A DNA stretch of 48,264 bases from Longimicrobium sp. GTDB lineage: Bacteria > Gemmatimonadota > Gemmatimonadetes > Longimicrobiales > Longimicrobiaceae. The DNA is taken from NCBI GenBank assembly GCA_036389795.1, contig DASVWD010000078.1, positions 1 to 48,264 on the forward strand, read 5' to 3'. Below are positions 41,403 to 48,264 of this stretch, piece by piece. The notes beneath the pieces are model-generated. The model did not search any database. It had not been told where the DNA came from and was given only the letters and a program-made list of their open reading frames with translations. How positions within the stretch are numbered: position 1 is the first letter of the stretch; each line of letters begins with the position of its first letter. A program made the translations under genes and the position numbers.

Positions 41403-42470
41403 ATGAAGCGAATCGTGTGGGGGATGGCGGCGCTCGCGCTCGCGGCGGGGCCGGCGGCGGCGCAGGACAGCGAGCTCGCGGCGTCGTGCGCGGGGCTGCC
41501 GGCGCAGGCGCAGGAGACCTGCCTGACCGTGGCGCAGGCGGCCGAGTCGGCGCAGCCGCAGCTCGGCATCCTGATCGCCGGCGGTAACCCGGTCCTGGGC
41601 ACCGCCTCCACGCGCGGGGTGCGCCTGGGCTGGGTGCCGCGGGTCACCGCCGGAGTGCGGCTGAACGCGGTGTTCGCGCGGCTCCCCGACATCGTGGCCG
41701 ACAACGCCAGCGGCGCCGTGCAGGCGGTCAACGACGTGGTGGGCATCCCGGCGCCGGCGCTGGGGGCCAACGTGGCCGTGGGGCTCACGCAGGGCTTCAG
41801 CGTGGCGCCCACCATCGGCGGCGTGGGCGCCATCGACCTGCTGGGGAGCGCCACCTGGCTGCCGTTCCGGGCGCTGGGGGTGGAGGGCTTCGACGAGGAG
41901 ACGCCGGACTTCGCCTTCGGGGCGGGGGTGCGCGTGGGGCTCCTGCGCGAGTCGTTCCTCACGCCGGGGGTGTCGGTGTCGGTGATGTACCGGCGGCTGG
42001 GGAAGGTGGGCTTCGGCGCGGTGTGCCCCGGCGGCGAGAGCCCGGCGCCCGGCGGCGGCGACGGGATCTGCACCGGCGACCGGGGCGACGTGGGCGAGTT
42101 CCAGTTCGACCTCACCGACTGGAGCTACCGCGGGGTGGTGAGCAAGCGGCTGCTGGGATTCGGGCTCACCGCCGGGCTCGGCTACGACAGGTACGACAGC
42201 GACGTGCGCTACGCCTTCCGCTACGAGCAGCCGGGGCTCCCCGGGACGCCCACGCTCACGCGGGTGCGCCGCAGCCCCGAGGTGGAGGTGGACAACGGCC
42301 GCTGGTCGGCGTTCCTGAACTCCTCGTTCACCGTCCTGGTGGCGACGTTCACCATCGAGGGCGGGTGGATGGCGGGCGGCGACGCGATCCAGGGCTTCCC
42401 CTCGGCCAGCGACTTCGACCCCGGCGAGGGGAACTTCTTCGGGAGCCTGGGCCTCAGGCTGTCGCTGTAG
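41403..42470 (+). CDS. Predicted outer-membrane beta-barrel protein
   Basis: A 355-aa exported protein with signal peptide MKRIVWGMAALALAAGPAAA. Alternating hydrophobic/polar strands with Gly and aromatic ends run through the chain (VRLGWVPRVTAGVRLNAVF; WSYRGVVSKRLLGFGLTAGL; SAFLNSSFTVLVATFTIEGG). The end, FFGSLGLRLSL, is a typical BAM-recognised terminal strand, with Leu in place of the usual Phe. Two Cys (SCAGLPAQAQETC) near the mature N-terminus may form a disulfide. No specific family recognised; similar unnamed barrels are common in Gemmatimonadota. ATG with GGGATAACGGG upstream. Single-gene unit. Confidence 0.8.
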   Translation: MKRIVWGMAALALAAGPAAAQDSELAASCAGLPAQAQETCLTVAQAAESAQPQLGILIAGGNPVLGTASTRGVRLGWVPRVTAGVRLNAVFARLPDIVADNASGAVQAVNDVVGIPAPALGANVAVGLTQGFSVAPTIGGVGAIDLLGSATWLPFRALGVEGFDEETPDFAFGAGVRVGLLRESFLTPGVSVSVMYRRLGKVGFGAVCPGGESPAPGGGDGICTGDRGDVGEFQFDLTDWSYRGVVSKRLLGFGLTAGLGYDRYDSDVRYAFRYEQPGLPGTPTLTRVRRSPEVEVDNGRWSAFLNSSFTVLVATFTIEGGWMAGGDAIQGFPSASDFDPGEGNFFGSLGLRLSL

Positions 42471-42593
42471 GCCGGAGCGTCGCGACGATGCCGTGTCGTC
42501 CTGGAGGGTCTCCGGCGCGCCGGGGCCCTTCTTCGCTCGGGACCGGCGGCCACGAAGGACGGGAGTGAGCTGCAGGATGGGGGAGGATTGCCG

Positions 42594-42956
42594 ATGAGCA
42601 CGGACCACCTGGACCGGGTGCGGCGGATCTGCCTGGCGCTGCCCGAGGCGGTGGAGCAGGAGGCCTGGGGCGAGCCGACGTTCCGCGTGCGCAAGAAGAT
42701 GTTCGCCATGTTCGCCGGCGCCGGCAACCACCATGGCGGGGGCCGCGACTGCCTCTGGTGCAACGCGCCGCTGGGGGTGCAGGAGCACCTCGTCGGCTCT
42801 GAGCCGGAGAAGTACTTCGTGCCCCCGTACGTGGGGGTGAAGGGGTGGATCGGGATCGTGCTGGACCACGTCGACGACGCGGAGGTCGAGGCGCAGGTGG
42901 TCCAGTCCTACTGCATGGTCGCGCCGAAGAAGCTCCAGGCGCTCGTCGGCGGCTGA
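42594..42956 (+). CDS. MmcQ/YjbR family protein
   Basis: A 120-aa YjbR-like protein: VRRICLALPEAVEQEAWGEP, TFRVRKKMFAMFAGAGNHHG, the VGVKGWIGIVLDHVDDAEVE strand-helix and VQSYCMVAPKKLQALV. The family has a double-wing (CyaY-like) fold and is thought to bind DNA or ligands; no enzyme activity is established. Start: ATG with GGGAGG 7 bp upstream; TTG two codons earlier is possible. A second, shorter paralogue lies at 47762. A DinB-like gene follows after 42 bp on the same strand. Confidence 0.88.
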   Translation: MSTDHLDRVRRICLALPEAVEQEAWGEPTFRVRKKMFAMFAGAGNHHGGGRDCLWCNAPLGVQEHLVGSEPEKYFVPPYVGVKGWIGIVLDHVDDAEVEAQVVQSYCMVAPKKLQALVGG

Positions 42957-42998
42957 GGCCGGTGTGACGCGACAGCACGTAACGGGGGAGGTCTTCAC

Positions 42999-43496
42999 AT
43001 GGCGGACGTGGGCACCGAGTACCTGAGGGTCGTGCGGGCACGGTTCGCGGAGGCGAAGGGCTACGCGGACCGGGCGATGGCCCAGGTGAGCGACGAGCAG
43101 CTCTCCTGGTCGCCCGGGGCGGAGTCGAACTCCATCGCCGTGATCGTCAAGCACGTGGCGGGGAACATGGTCTCCCGCTGGACCGACTTCCTCACCACCG
43201 ACGGGGAGAAGCCGGACCGCGACCGCGACGGAGAGTTCGAGGTGGATTCGGTGACCCGGGAGGAGCTGCTGGCCGTGTGGGAGCGGGGCTGGCGCGTCTT
43301 CTTCGGGGCGCTGGACTCGCTCAGCGAAGACGACCTCCTGCGGACGGTCACCATCCGGCAGGAGCCCCACACGGTGATCGAGGCGATCGAGCGGCAGATG
43401 TACCACTACTCGTACCACGTCGGCCAGATCGTCTACCTGGCCAAGCAGCTGGCCGACGCGGACTGGCGGACGCTGACGATCCCGCGCAGGCGGTAG
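42999..43496 (+). CDS. DinB-superfamily protein (DUF1572)
   Basis: A 165-aa four-helix-bundle protein of the DinB/YfiT superfamily, DUF1572 branch. Metal-ligand His residues are in place: VIVKHVAGNMVSRWTDFLTT (first) and MYHYSYHVGQIVYLAKQLAD (the HxxxH-type pair). The segment DEQLSWSPGAESNSIAVIVK is diagnostic for this branch. DinB-fold proteins often are metal-dependent thiol transferases, or stress-induced proteins of unknown activity. ATG has GGGGGAGG about 6 bp upstream. Probably co-transcribed with the YjbR gene. Confidence 0.9.
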   Translation: MADVGTEYLRVVRARFAEAKGYADRAMAQVSDEQLSWSPGAESNSIAVIVKHVAGNMVSRWTDFLTTDGEKPDRDRDGEFEVDSVTREELLAVWERGWRVFFGALDSLSEDDLLRTVTIRQEPHTVIEAIERQMYHYSYHVGQIVYLAKQLADADWRTLTIPRRR

Positions 43497-43731
43497 GCGA
43501 GCGTCCGATGGATGCGCGGCGGGAGGCGCTGCCGCAGCGCTGCCCGGTTCCGCCCCGCGTCCCCGCCTCTCCCCATCCACCGGCTCGCGGCTCCAGGTAT
43601 TGGCGCCGCCGGCGCTTGCGCTCCAGCCGTCCCGCGGTGAGATTTCCCGGCGCAGGCAGCGCGTTTGCGCTCGCCTGCGCGTCCCTTTCGCACTCCTCTC
43701 GCCAGCGGACCCTTCCACTCGAAGACCTTTG

Positions 43732-44352
43732 ATGATGCGATCCACCATCTTCGCGCTCGCCTGCGCGCTGCTCGCCTTCGCGCCCGCGCTGCCCGCCCAG
43801 GCGGCGCCGGTCTCGACGCCGCTCACGCCGCACGTGGGCAGTCCCATCGCCTACCGGGTCCAGTTGCCGAAAGGATGGAACATCCAGCAGGAGGGGGAGT
43901 TCCTGGGCGCTGCGACCGGTGATGCCATGGTCGCCGTGGCCGCCAGCGACGTGATGGCGGGGGAGGAGTCGGGGCTCCCGGTCGGAGAGGCCGAAGCGCG
44001 GCGCATCATGAGCAACATGATCCTGGGCTCCGACTCGCTCATGTTCGCCATGCTGAACGAGATGCTGAAGGGCTTCCAGGAGGACGGCTCGGAGCTCCAG
44101 GACGTCGTGCGCGAGGTGCGGACCTTCGCCGGCGAGCGGAGCGGCTACCTGAGCGGCCGCAGCATGGACCTGCTGGACAAGCCCGCGCGGGTGGAAGTGC
44201 ACTTCACGATCAAGGACGGCGTCGTTTACGCCCTGGTGTTCGCGGCCACCGAAGCCAGGTTCGCTGCCTACCAGCCGCTCTTTGCCCGCGTGCGCGATTC
44301 CTTCGCCTTCCCGGCCGCGCCGCCGGCCCCGGGCGGGAAGGGAAAGCCGTAA
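43732..44352 (+). CDS. Secreted protein of unknown function, 206 aa
   Basis: Signal peptide MMRSTIFALACALLAFAPAL then PAQA; no lipobox. The mature protein starts APVSTPLTPHVGSPIAYRVQ and contains LPKGWNIQQEGEFLGAATGD, a pattern seen in small periplasmic proteins that resemble PsbP/DUF1795-like lipid or ligand binders; later YALVFAATEARFAAYQPLFA then RVRDSFAF fits the final helix of such folds. I do not claim a family. The double ATG is at the signal-peptide start, while the open frame before it reads as noise. A clear terminator follows the stop. Confidence 0.75.
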   Translation: MMRSTIFALACALLAFAPALPAQAAPVSTPLTPHVGSPIAYRVQLPKGWNIQQEGEFLGAATGDAMVAVAASDVMAGEESGLPVGEAEARRIMSNMILGSDSLMFAMLNEMLKGFQEDGSELQDVVREVRTFAGERSGYLSGRSMDLLDKPARVEVHFTIKDGVVYALVFAATEARFAAYQPLFARVRDSFAFPAAPPAPGGKGKP

Positions 44353-44377
44353 CGCGTCCGACTGGTCGAGCCGCCGT

Positions 44378-44410
44378 CGCGGGCGAGGCGATGCCTCGCT
44401 CGCGTTTTTT
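44378..44410 (+). terminator. Intrinsic terminator with T6 tract
   Basis: 12-bp stem CGCGGGCGAGGC/GCCTCGCTCGCG with one G-T wobble, 3-nt loop GAT, followed by TTTTTT. The clearest terminator of the window; it separates the secreted protein gene from ribD. Confidence 0.9.
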
Positions 44411-44480
44411 GTTGCGGAAACGCGCTGGAAGCGTATTCTCCTGCCACGCCGACGCCTGCCGATCCGAACGCGAGCCCCGC

Positions 44481-45593
44481 ATGAGCGAGCCCACGCCCGA
44501 GGACGTCCGCTGGATGCGGCGCGCGATCGCGCTCGCGCCGCGGGGGTGGGGGCGCGTGGCGCCGAACCCGCTGGTGGGCTCCGTGATCGTCCGCGACGGG
44601 GAGGTGGCCGGCGAGGGGTGGCACACCGGGTACGGCCGTCCCCACGCGGAGGTGGAGGCCCTGCGCGCCGCGGGCGAGCGGGCGCGCGGCGCCACGGCGT
44701 ACGTGTCGCTGGAGCCCTGCGCGCACTGGGGGAAGACGCCGCCCTGCACCGACGCGCTGGTCGCCGCCGGCGTCGGGCGCGTCGTCTTCGCGGCGTACGA
44801 CCCCAACCCGAAGGCGGCGGGCGGCGGCGAGGTGCTGCGCGAGGCCGGGATCGAGGTGCTGGGCGGGGTGGAGGAGGAGGCCGCGCGCGACGTGAACCAC
44901 GTCTTCTTCCACCTCCATTCCGCCGAGGGCGCGGCGCGGCCGTTCGTCGCGCTCAAGCTGGCGCTGTCGCTGGACGCGCGGATCGCGGACCGCGCCGGGA
45001 AGTCGGCCTGGATCACGGGCGAGGAGGCGCGCGCCGAGGTGCACCGCCTGCGCGCCGGCTACGACGCCGCCGCCGTGGGCGCGGGGACGGCGCTCGCGGA
45101 CGACCCGCTCCTCACCGTGCGCGGCGCCGTGGAGCCGCGGGTGCCGCCCGCGCGCGTCGTCTTCGACCTGGACCTGGAGCTGCCGCCGGACGGCCGGCTC
45201 GCGCGGACGGCGGGCGAGGTGCCGGTCTACGCCGTCACCCGCACGGGCGCGCCGGCGGGACGGCGCGAGGCGCTGGAGCGCGCCGGCGTGCGGGTGCTGG
45301 AGGCGTCCGGTGGGCTCCGCGGCGCGCTCGGAGTGTTGCGGGAAGCGGGGATCCGGTCCATGTTCTGCGAGGGCGGCGCCGGACTGGCGGGCGCGCTGCT
45401 GCGCGCGGGGCTAGTGGACCGGCTGTACCTGTTCTACGCGCCGCTCTTCCTGGGCCCCGGGGGACTCGACCCCTTCGCCGCGCTGGAGAGCCCGCCGATC
45501 GGCGACGCGGCGCGCTGGCGACGGGTGTCGACGGAGGCGTTCGGCGCGGACACGCTGGTGACGCTGGCGAGGCCGGGGATGCCGGGCGAATGA
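44481..45593 (+). CDS. ribD: Bifunctional riboflavin deaminase/reductase
   Basis: A 370-aa enzyme. The N-terminal deaminase domain has zinc ligands His55 (PHAEVEAL), Cys80 (SLEPCAHWGKTPPC) and Cys89, with Glu57 as proton carrier. The C-terminal RibD-C/DHFR-like reductase domain begins RPFVALKLALSLDARIADRA and includes SAWITGEEARAEVHRLRAGY, DAAAVGAGTALADDPLLTVR and MFCEGGAGLAGALLRAGLVD. It deaminates and then reduces the ribosylamino-pyrimidine from the ribBA product. ATG fits the family start; the frame before it is noise next to a terminator. Set ribD-ribE-ribBA follows. No FMN riboswitch was recognised upstream. Confidence 0.95.
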   Translation: MSEPTPEDVRWMRRAIALAPRGWGRVAPNPLVGSVIVRDGEVAGEGWHTGYGRPHAEVEALRAAGERARGATAYVSLEPCAHWGKTPPCTDALVAAGVGRVVFAAYDPNPKAAGGGEVLREAGIEVLGGVEEEAARDVNHVFFHLHSAEGAARPFVALKLALSLDARIADRAGKSAWITGEEARAEVHRLRAGYDAAAVGAGTALADDPLLTVRGAVEPRVPPARVVFDLDLELPPDGRLARTAGEVPVYAVTRTGAPAGRREALERAGVRVLEASGGLRGALGVLREAGIRSMFCEGGAGLAGALLRAGLVDRLYLFYAPLFLGPGGLDPFAALESPPIGDAARWRRVSTEAFGADTLVTLARPGMPGE

Positions 45594-45719
45594 ATTCGCG
45601 GCAACAACCACACGAAGTCCGCCTTCGCGGACTGCAAGGCCGCGTCTTGCGCGAGCGGCGGGGATGAGCCGGGGAGAGCCCCGGCGAGGCGCAGTCGATC
45701 GAGTGGAAAGCATCGGACG

Positions 45720-46352
45720 TTGTTCACCGGGATCGTCGAGGAAGTCGGGACCGTCGAGTCCGTCCGCGAGGAGGGGGGCGGCGTCGTCTTCACCATCGCC
45801 TGCCGCACGGTGCTGGACGGGCTGGGGCTGGGCGACAGCGTGGCCGTCGACGGGGCGTGCCTCACGGTGACGTCGCTGCTGGACGGCGCCTTCACCGTGC
45901 AGGCGGTGGGGACCACGCTGGGGCGGACCACGTTCGGGGCCTTTCGCGCGGGGCGGCGGGTGAACCTGGAGCGGGCGCTGGCGCTGGGGCAGCGGCTGGG
46001 CGGGCACATCGTGCAGGGGCACGTGGACGGCCTGGGCGAGGTGGTCTCGGTCGCCCCGCGCGAGGAGCTGACGCTGATCGACTTCCGCATGCCCGAGGAC
46101 GTGGCCGCGGTGACGGTGCTGCACGGGTCGATCACGCTGAACGGCATCAGTCTGACGGTGAACGAGCTGCCCGCGCCGGGCGTGTGCCAGGTGTCGATCA
46201 TCCCCTACACGCTGGAGCACACCAACGTGGGGGACCTGCGCCCGGGCGACGCGGTGAACCTGGAGGGCGACACCATCGGCAAGTACGTGCGGCACCTGCT
46301 GGGCGCCCCGGCGGCCGGCGGCGAGCACGTGTTGCGGGGGTGGGGGTATTGA
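45720..46352 (+). CDS. ribE: Riboflavin synthase alpha chain
   Basis: A 210-aa enzyme that dismutates two lumazine molecules to riboflavin. Two similar barrel halves: the first begins MFTGIVEEVGTVESV and has SVAVDGACLTVTSLLDGAFT; the second has GGHIVQGHVDGLGEVVSVAP and GSITLNGISLTVNELPAPGV. These paired S-x-x-x-(D/N)-G-x-x-L-T-V motifs are diagnostic. Start is TTG (TTG TTC ACC GGG), the only codon that gives the invariant N-terminus; a weak GGAAAG precedes it at a distance. 126 bp separate it from ribD, and a facing heptamer array separates it from ribBA. Length is normal. Confidence 0.95.
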   Translation: MFTGIVEEVGTVESVREEGGGVVFTIACRTVLDGLGLGDSVAVDGACLTVTSLLDGAFTVQAVGTTLGRTTFGAFRAGRRVNLERALALGQRLGGHIVQGHVDGLGEVVSVAPREELTLIDFRMPEDVAAVTVLHGSITLNGISLTVNELPAPGVCQVSIIPYTLEHTNVGDLRPGDAVNLEGDTIGKYVRHLLGAPAAGGEHVLRGWGY

Positions 46353-46357
46353 ACGGC

Positions 46358-46443
46358 AGTGCCCAGGGCCCAGAGCCAAGTGCCCAGGAACGACGGTCGG
46401 TGAGGTTTACTGGGCACTGGGCACTAGAACCTGGGCACTTGGA
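46358..46443. repeat. Facing heptamer arrays between ribE and ribBA
   Basis: 46358-46392: AGTGCCC, AGGGCCC, AGAGCCA, AGTGCCC, AGGAACG. 46409-46443: ACTGGGC, ACTGGGC, ACTAGAA, CCTGGGC, ACTTGGA. Both have a 7-bp period and are reverse-complementary in type, so the leader RNA of ribBA could fold into a hairpin. Confidence 0.88.
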
Positions 46444-46475
46444 ATCATGCCGGCGACCGCACCGGAGTTGAATAA

Positions 46476-47702
46476 ATGCCGTTCGACAGCGTCGAAGCAG
46501 CGATCGAGGACATCCGCCAGGGGAAGATGGTGATCGTGGCGGACGACGAGGACCGCGAGAACGAGGGCGACCTGGTCTGCGCGGCGGCGCTCGTCACCCC
46601 CGAGATCATCAACTTCATGGCGACGCACGGGCGCGGGCTCATCTGCCTGGCGCTGCCGCCCGAGCGCGCCGACGAGCTGGACCTGCGCCCGATGACGGAC
46701 GTGAACACCGAGGCGCTGGGGACGGCCTTCACCATCTCGGTGGACGCCGCGCCGCGCTTCGGGGTGACCACCGGGATCAGCGCCGCGGACCGGGCGACGA
46801 CCATCCGCGTGTGCATGGACCCGGCGAGCGCGCCGTCGGACCTGCGCCGGCCCGGGCACGTCTTCCCCCTGCGCGCGCGGCCGGGCGGGGTGCTGCGGCG
46901 CGTGGGGCAGACCGAGGCGTCGGTGGACCTGTCGCGCTTCGCGGGGCTGCCGCCGGGCGGGGTGATCTGCGAGATCCTCAACGACGACGGCACCATGGCG
47001 CGCCGCCCCGAGCTGGAGGAGTTCGCCCGGCGGCACCAGCTGAAGTTCATCACCGTGGCGCAGATCGTGGCGTACCGGCTCAAGCGCGAGCGGCTGGTGC
47101 ACCGTCAGGCCGAGGCGCGCATCCCCACGCCGCACGGCGAGTGGCGGATGATCGCCTACCACAACGACGTGGACCAGCACGAGCACGTGGCGCTGGTGAA
47201 GGGCGAGGTGGAGGGCGAAAAGGGCGTGCTGGTGCGGATGCACTCGGAGTGCCTGACCGGCGACGTGTTCCACTCGCTGCGCTGCGACTGCGGCGAGCAG
47301 CTCGCGGCGGCCATGCGCGCCATCGAGGCCGAGGGCAGGGGCGCCATCGTCTACCTGCGCCAGGAGGGGCGGGGGATCGGGCTGGTGAACAAGCTGCGCG
47401 CCTACAACCTGCAGGACCAGGGGCTCGACACCGTGGAGGCCAACGAGAAGCTGGGCTTCCGCCCCGACCTGCGCGACTACGGGATCGGCGCGCAGATCCT
47501 GCTGGACCTGGGGCTGTCGTCGATCCGCATCCTGACCAACAACCCCAAGAAGATCGTCGGCATCGACGGCTACGGGCTCTCCATCGAGGAGCAGGTGCCG
47601 CTGGGGATCCGCCCCAACCCGCACAACGACCACTACCTGCGCGCCAAGCGCGAGAAGCTGGGGCATCTCTTCCCGGGCGGGGACGAGCAGGCGGCGGATT
47701 GA
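46476..47702 (+). CDS. ribBA: Bifunctional DHBP synthase / GTP cyclohydrolase II
   Basis: A 408-aa fusion supplying both precursors of riboflavin. N-terminal RibB half (~1-200): [52 protein letters not shown] and [21 protein letters not shown]-terminal RibA half (~205-400): zinc Cys cluster in [20 protein letters not shown], then [20 protein letters not shown] and [20 protein letters not shown]. Both active sites look complete. ATG fits the family start; no strong Shine-Dalgarno is visible (GGAGTTG at some distance). The stop codon forms the first bases of a heptamer array leading into the next gene. Confidence 0.96.
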   Translation: MPFDSVEAAIEDIRQGKMVIVADDEDRENEGDLVCAAALVTPEIINFMATHGRGLICLALPPERADELDLRPMTDVNTEALGTAFTISVDAAPRFGVTTGISAADRATTIRVCMDPASAPSDLRRPGHVFPLRARPGGVLRRVGQTEASVDLSRFAGLPPGGVICEILNDDGTMARRPELEEFARRHQLKFITVAQIVAYRLKRERLVHRQAEARIPTPHGEWRMIAYHNDVDQHEHVALVKGEVEGEKGVLVRMHSECLTGDVFHSLRCDCGEQLAAAMRAIEAEGRGAIVYLRQEGRGIGLVNKLRAYNLQDQGLDTVEANEKLGFRPDLRDYGIGAQILLDLGLSSIRILTNNPKKIVGIDGYGLSIEEQVPLGIRPNPHNDHYLRAKREKLGHLFPGGDEQAAD

Positions 47703-47760
47703 AGTGCGAAGTGCGAAGTGCGGGGTGCGAAGTGCGGAAAGTACGAGAGTACGGGAGTAC
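47701..47760. repeat. Heptamer/octamer array filling the ribBA-yjbR junction
   Basis: GAAGTGC x3, GGGGTGC, GAAGTGC (7-bp units, 47701-47735), then GGAAAGTAC, GAGAGTAC, GGGAGTAC. It begins within the ribBA stop and ends one base before the next ATG, so the whole spacer is repeat. Confidence 0.9.
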
Positions 47761-47761
47761 G

Positions 47762-48091
47762 ATGATCACTGCGGAGGAGGTGCGGCGGGTGGCGCTGTCG
47801 CTCCCGGGGGCGGAGGAGCGGGAGACGTGGGGGCACCCCACCTTCCGGGTGCGGGACAAGATCTTCGCCACGCTCTCGGAGGACGGGCGGGAGGCGGGGG
47901 TGAAGACCTCGCCGCAGGAGCAGGCGATGCTGATCGCGTCGGACCCGGAAACCTTCGCCGTGGCCCACTACACCGGGCGCTACGGCTGGGTCACGGCTCA
48001 ACTGGAGACCGCCGACCCCGACGTCGTGCGCGGCATCGTCGTCGAGGCGTGGCGGCGGACCGCGCCGAAGCGGTTGAGGGGAAGTGCGTGA
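47762..48091 (+). CDS. MmcQ/YjbR family protein, second copy
   Basis: A 109-aa YjbR-like protein: EEVRRVALSLPGAEERETWG, HPTFRVRDKIFATLSEDGRE, GRYGWVTAQLETADPDVVRG and EAWRRTAPKRLRG. Same family as the gene at 42594 but only modestly similar and ~10 residues shorter, lacking the Cys/His-rich insert. Function unknown; the fold suggests nucleic-acid or ligand binding. Its ATG directly follows a heptamer/octamer array, so no normal ribosome-binding site exists; the purine-rich repeat (GAGAG, GGGAG) may act as one. Ends the ribD-ribE-ribBA run where ribH is often found. Confidence 0.88.
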   Translation: MITAEEVRRVALSLPGAEERETWGHPTFRVRDKIFATLSEDGREAGVKTSPQEQAMLIASDPETFAVAHYTGRYGWVTAQLETADPDVVRGIVVEAWRRTAPKRLRGSA

Positions 48092-48264
48092 GTGTGGAAT
48101 ACCGCGCGGGCACTCCAACGCTGTCATCCTGAGTCTACCACCGCGCTGCGCGCGACCAGGGAGGATGAAACGGGTGTGGGAGCATAAATTGGGCGGGTGG
48201 CGTCGGCAAAGAGGTCGGTAAGCTCATTGGTGCGAGAGAGCCCGTTCCTGAGTCAGACCCGGAG
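48092..48264. other. Right edge, no gene recognised
   Basis: Contains CTGTCATCCTGAG, a motif typical of dispersed intergenic repeats, and ends within unassigned sequence. Confidence 0.4.

Noticed and set aside
44353-44480. FMN riboswitch ahead of ribD
   Set aside because: The gap holds an intrinsic terminator and no sequence like the conserved FMN aptamer core.

Overview
The window is a chromosomal segment of a high-GC Gram-negative bacterium. Outer-membrane and periplasmic machinery is present: TonB, SurA-type chaperones, an EnvC-like protein, lipoproteins with lipoboxes, and a beta-barrel protein. Strong G/C bias at third codon positions fills the opposite strands with long false reading frames. 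Gene content and the dense small intergenic repeats resemble Gemmatimonadota of the Longimicrobium type, but this is an inference that no marker gene here proves. No rRNA, tRNA or CRISPR array was found. Layout. (1) 1-6.4 kb: a small unknown gene, a TonB-like energy transducer on the minus strand, a transposase remnant, then plus-strand genes for a HEAT-repeat/cyclophilin fusion, a gamma-glutamylcyclotransferase-like protein, a DHFR-fold reductase and YceH. (2) 6.4-12 kb: an alpha/beta hydrolase, then an NAD-salvage cluster: an NrtR-type Nudix regulator, nicotinate phosphoribosyltransferase (pncB), nicotinamidase (pncA) and a macro-domain protein. The regulator and pncB carry the same 15-bp palindrome at the same distance (22 bp) before their start codons, which looks like the regulator's operator. 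A small putative DNA-binding protein follows. (3) 12.3-18.4 kb: lytic transglycosylase and moaC on the minus strand, then a 1448-residue RHS/YD-repeat protein with a polymorphic-toxin tail, overlapped by a small lipoprotein gene that is the likely immunity gene. (4) 18.5-31.2 kb, minus strand: holB, envC-like/ftsX/ftsE (cell-wall cleavage at division), pdxA, an S4 RNA-binding protein, a SurA-like chaperone, a PrsA-like lipoprotein and mfd. (5) 32.1-39.7 kb, plus strand: a DUF4384 envelope protein, an M28 peptidase, then fmdB-type zinc ribbon, argS, a PfkB kinase and purM in close succession. (6) 39.7-41.1 kb: an IS110-family element inserted in a palindromic repeat, with a structured non-coding tail that could encode its guide (bridge/seek) RNA. 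(7) 41.4-48.1 kb: an outer-membrane protein, MmcQ/YjbR and DinB-like proteins, a secreted protein, and the riboflavin genes ribD, ribE and ribBA followed by a second YjbR protein. Intergenic space is dominated by repeats: a MITE-like family (A), a second ~145-bp family (B), simple C-rich/G-rich hairpins, and arrays of 7-bp units with a shared AGTnCnn pattern that sit exactly at gene junctions, sometimes as facing inverted pairs.
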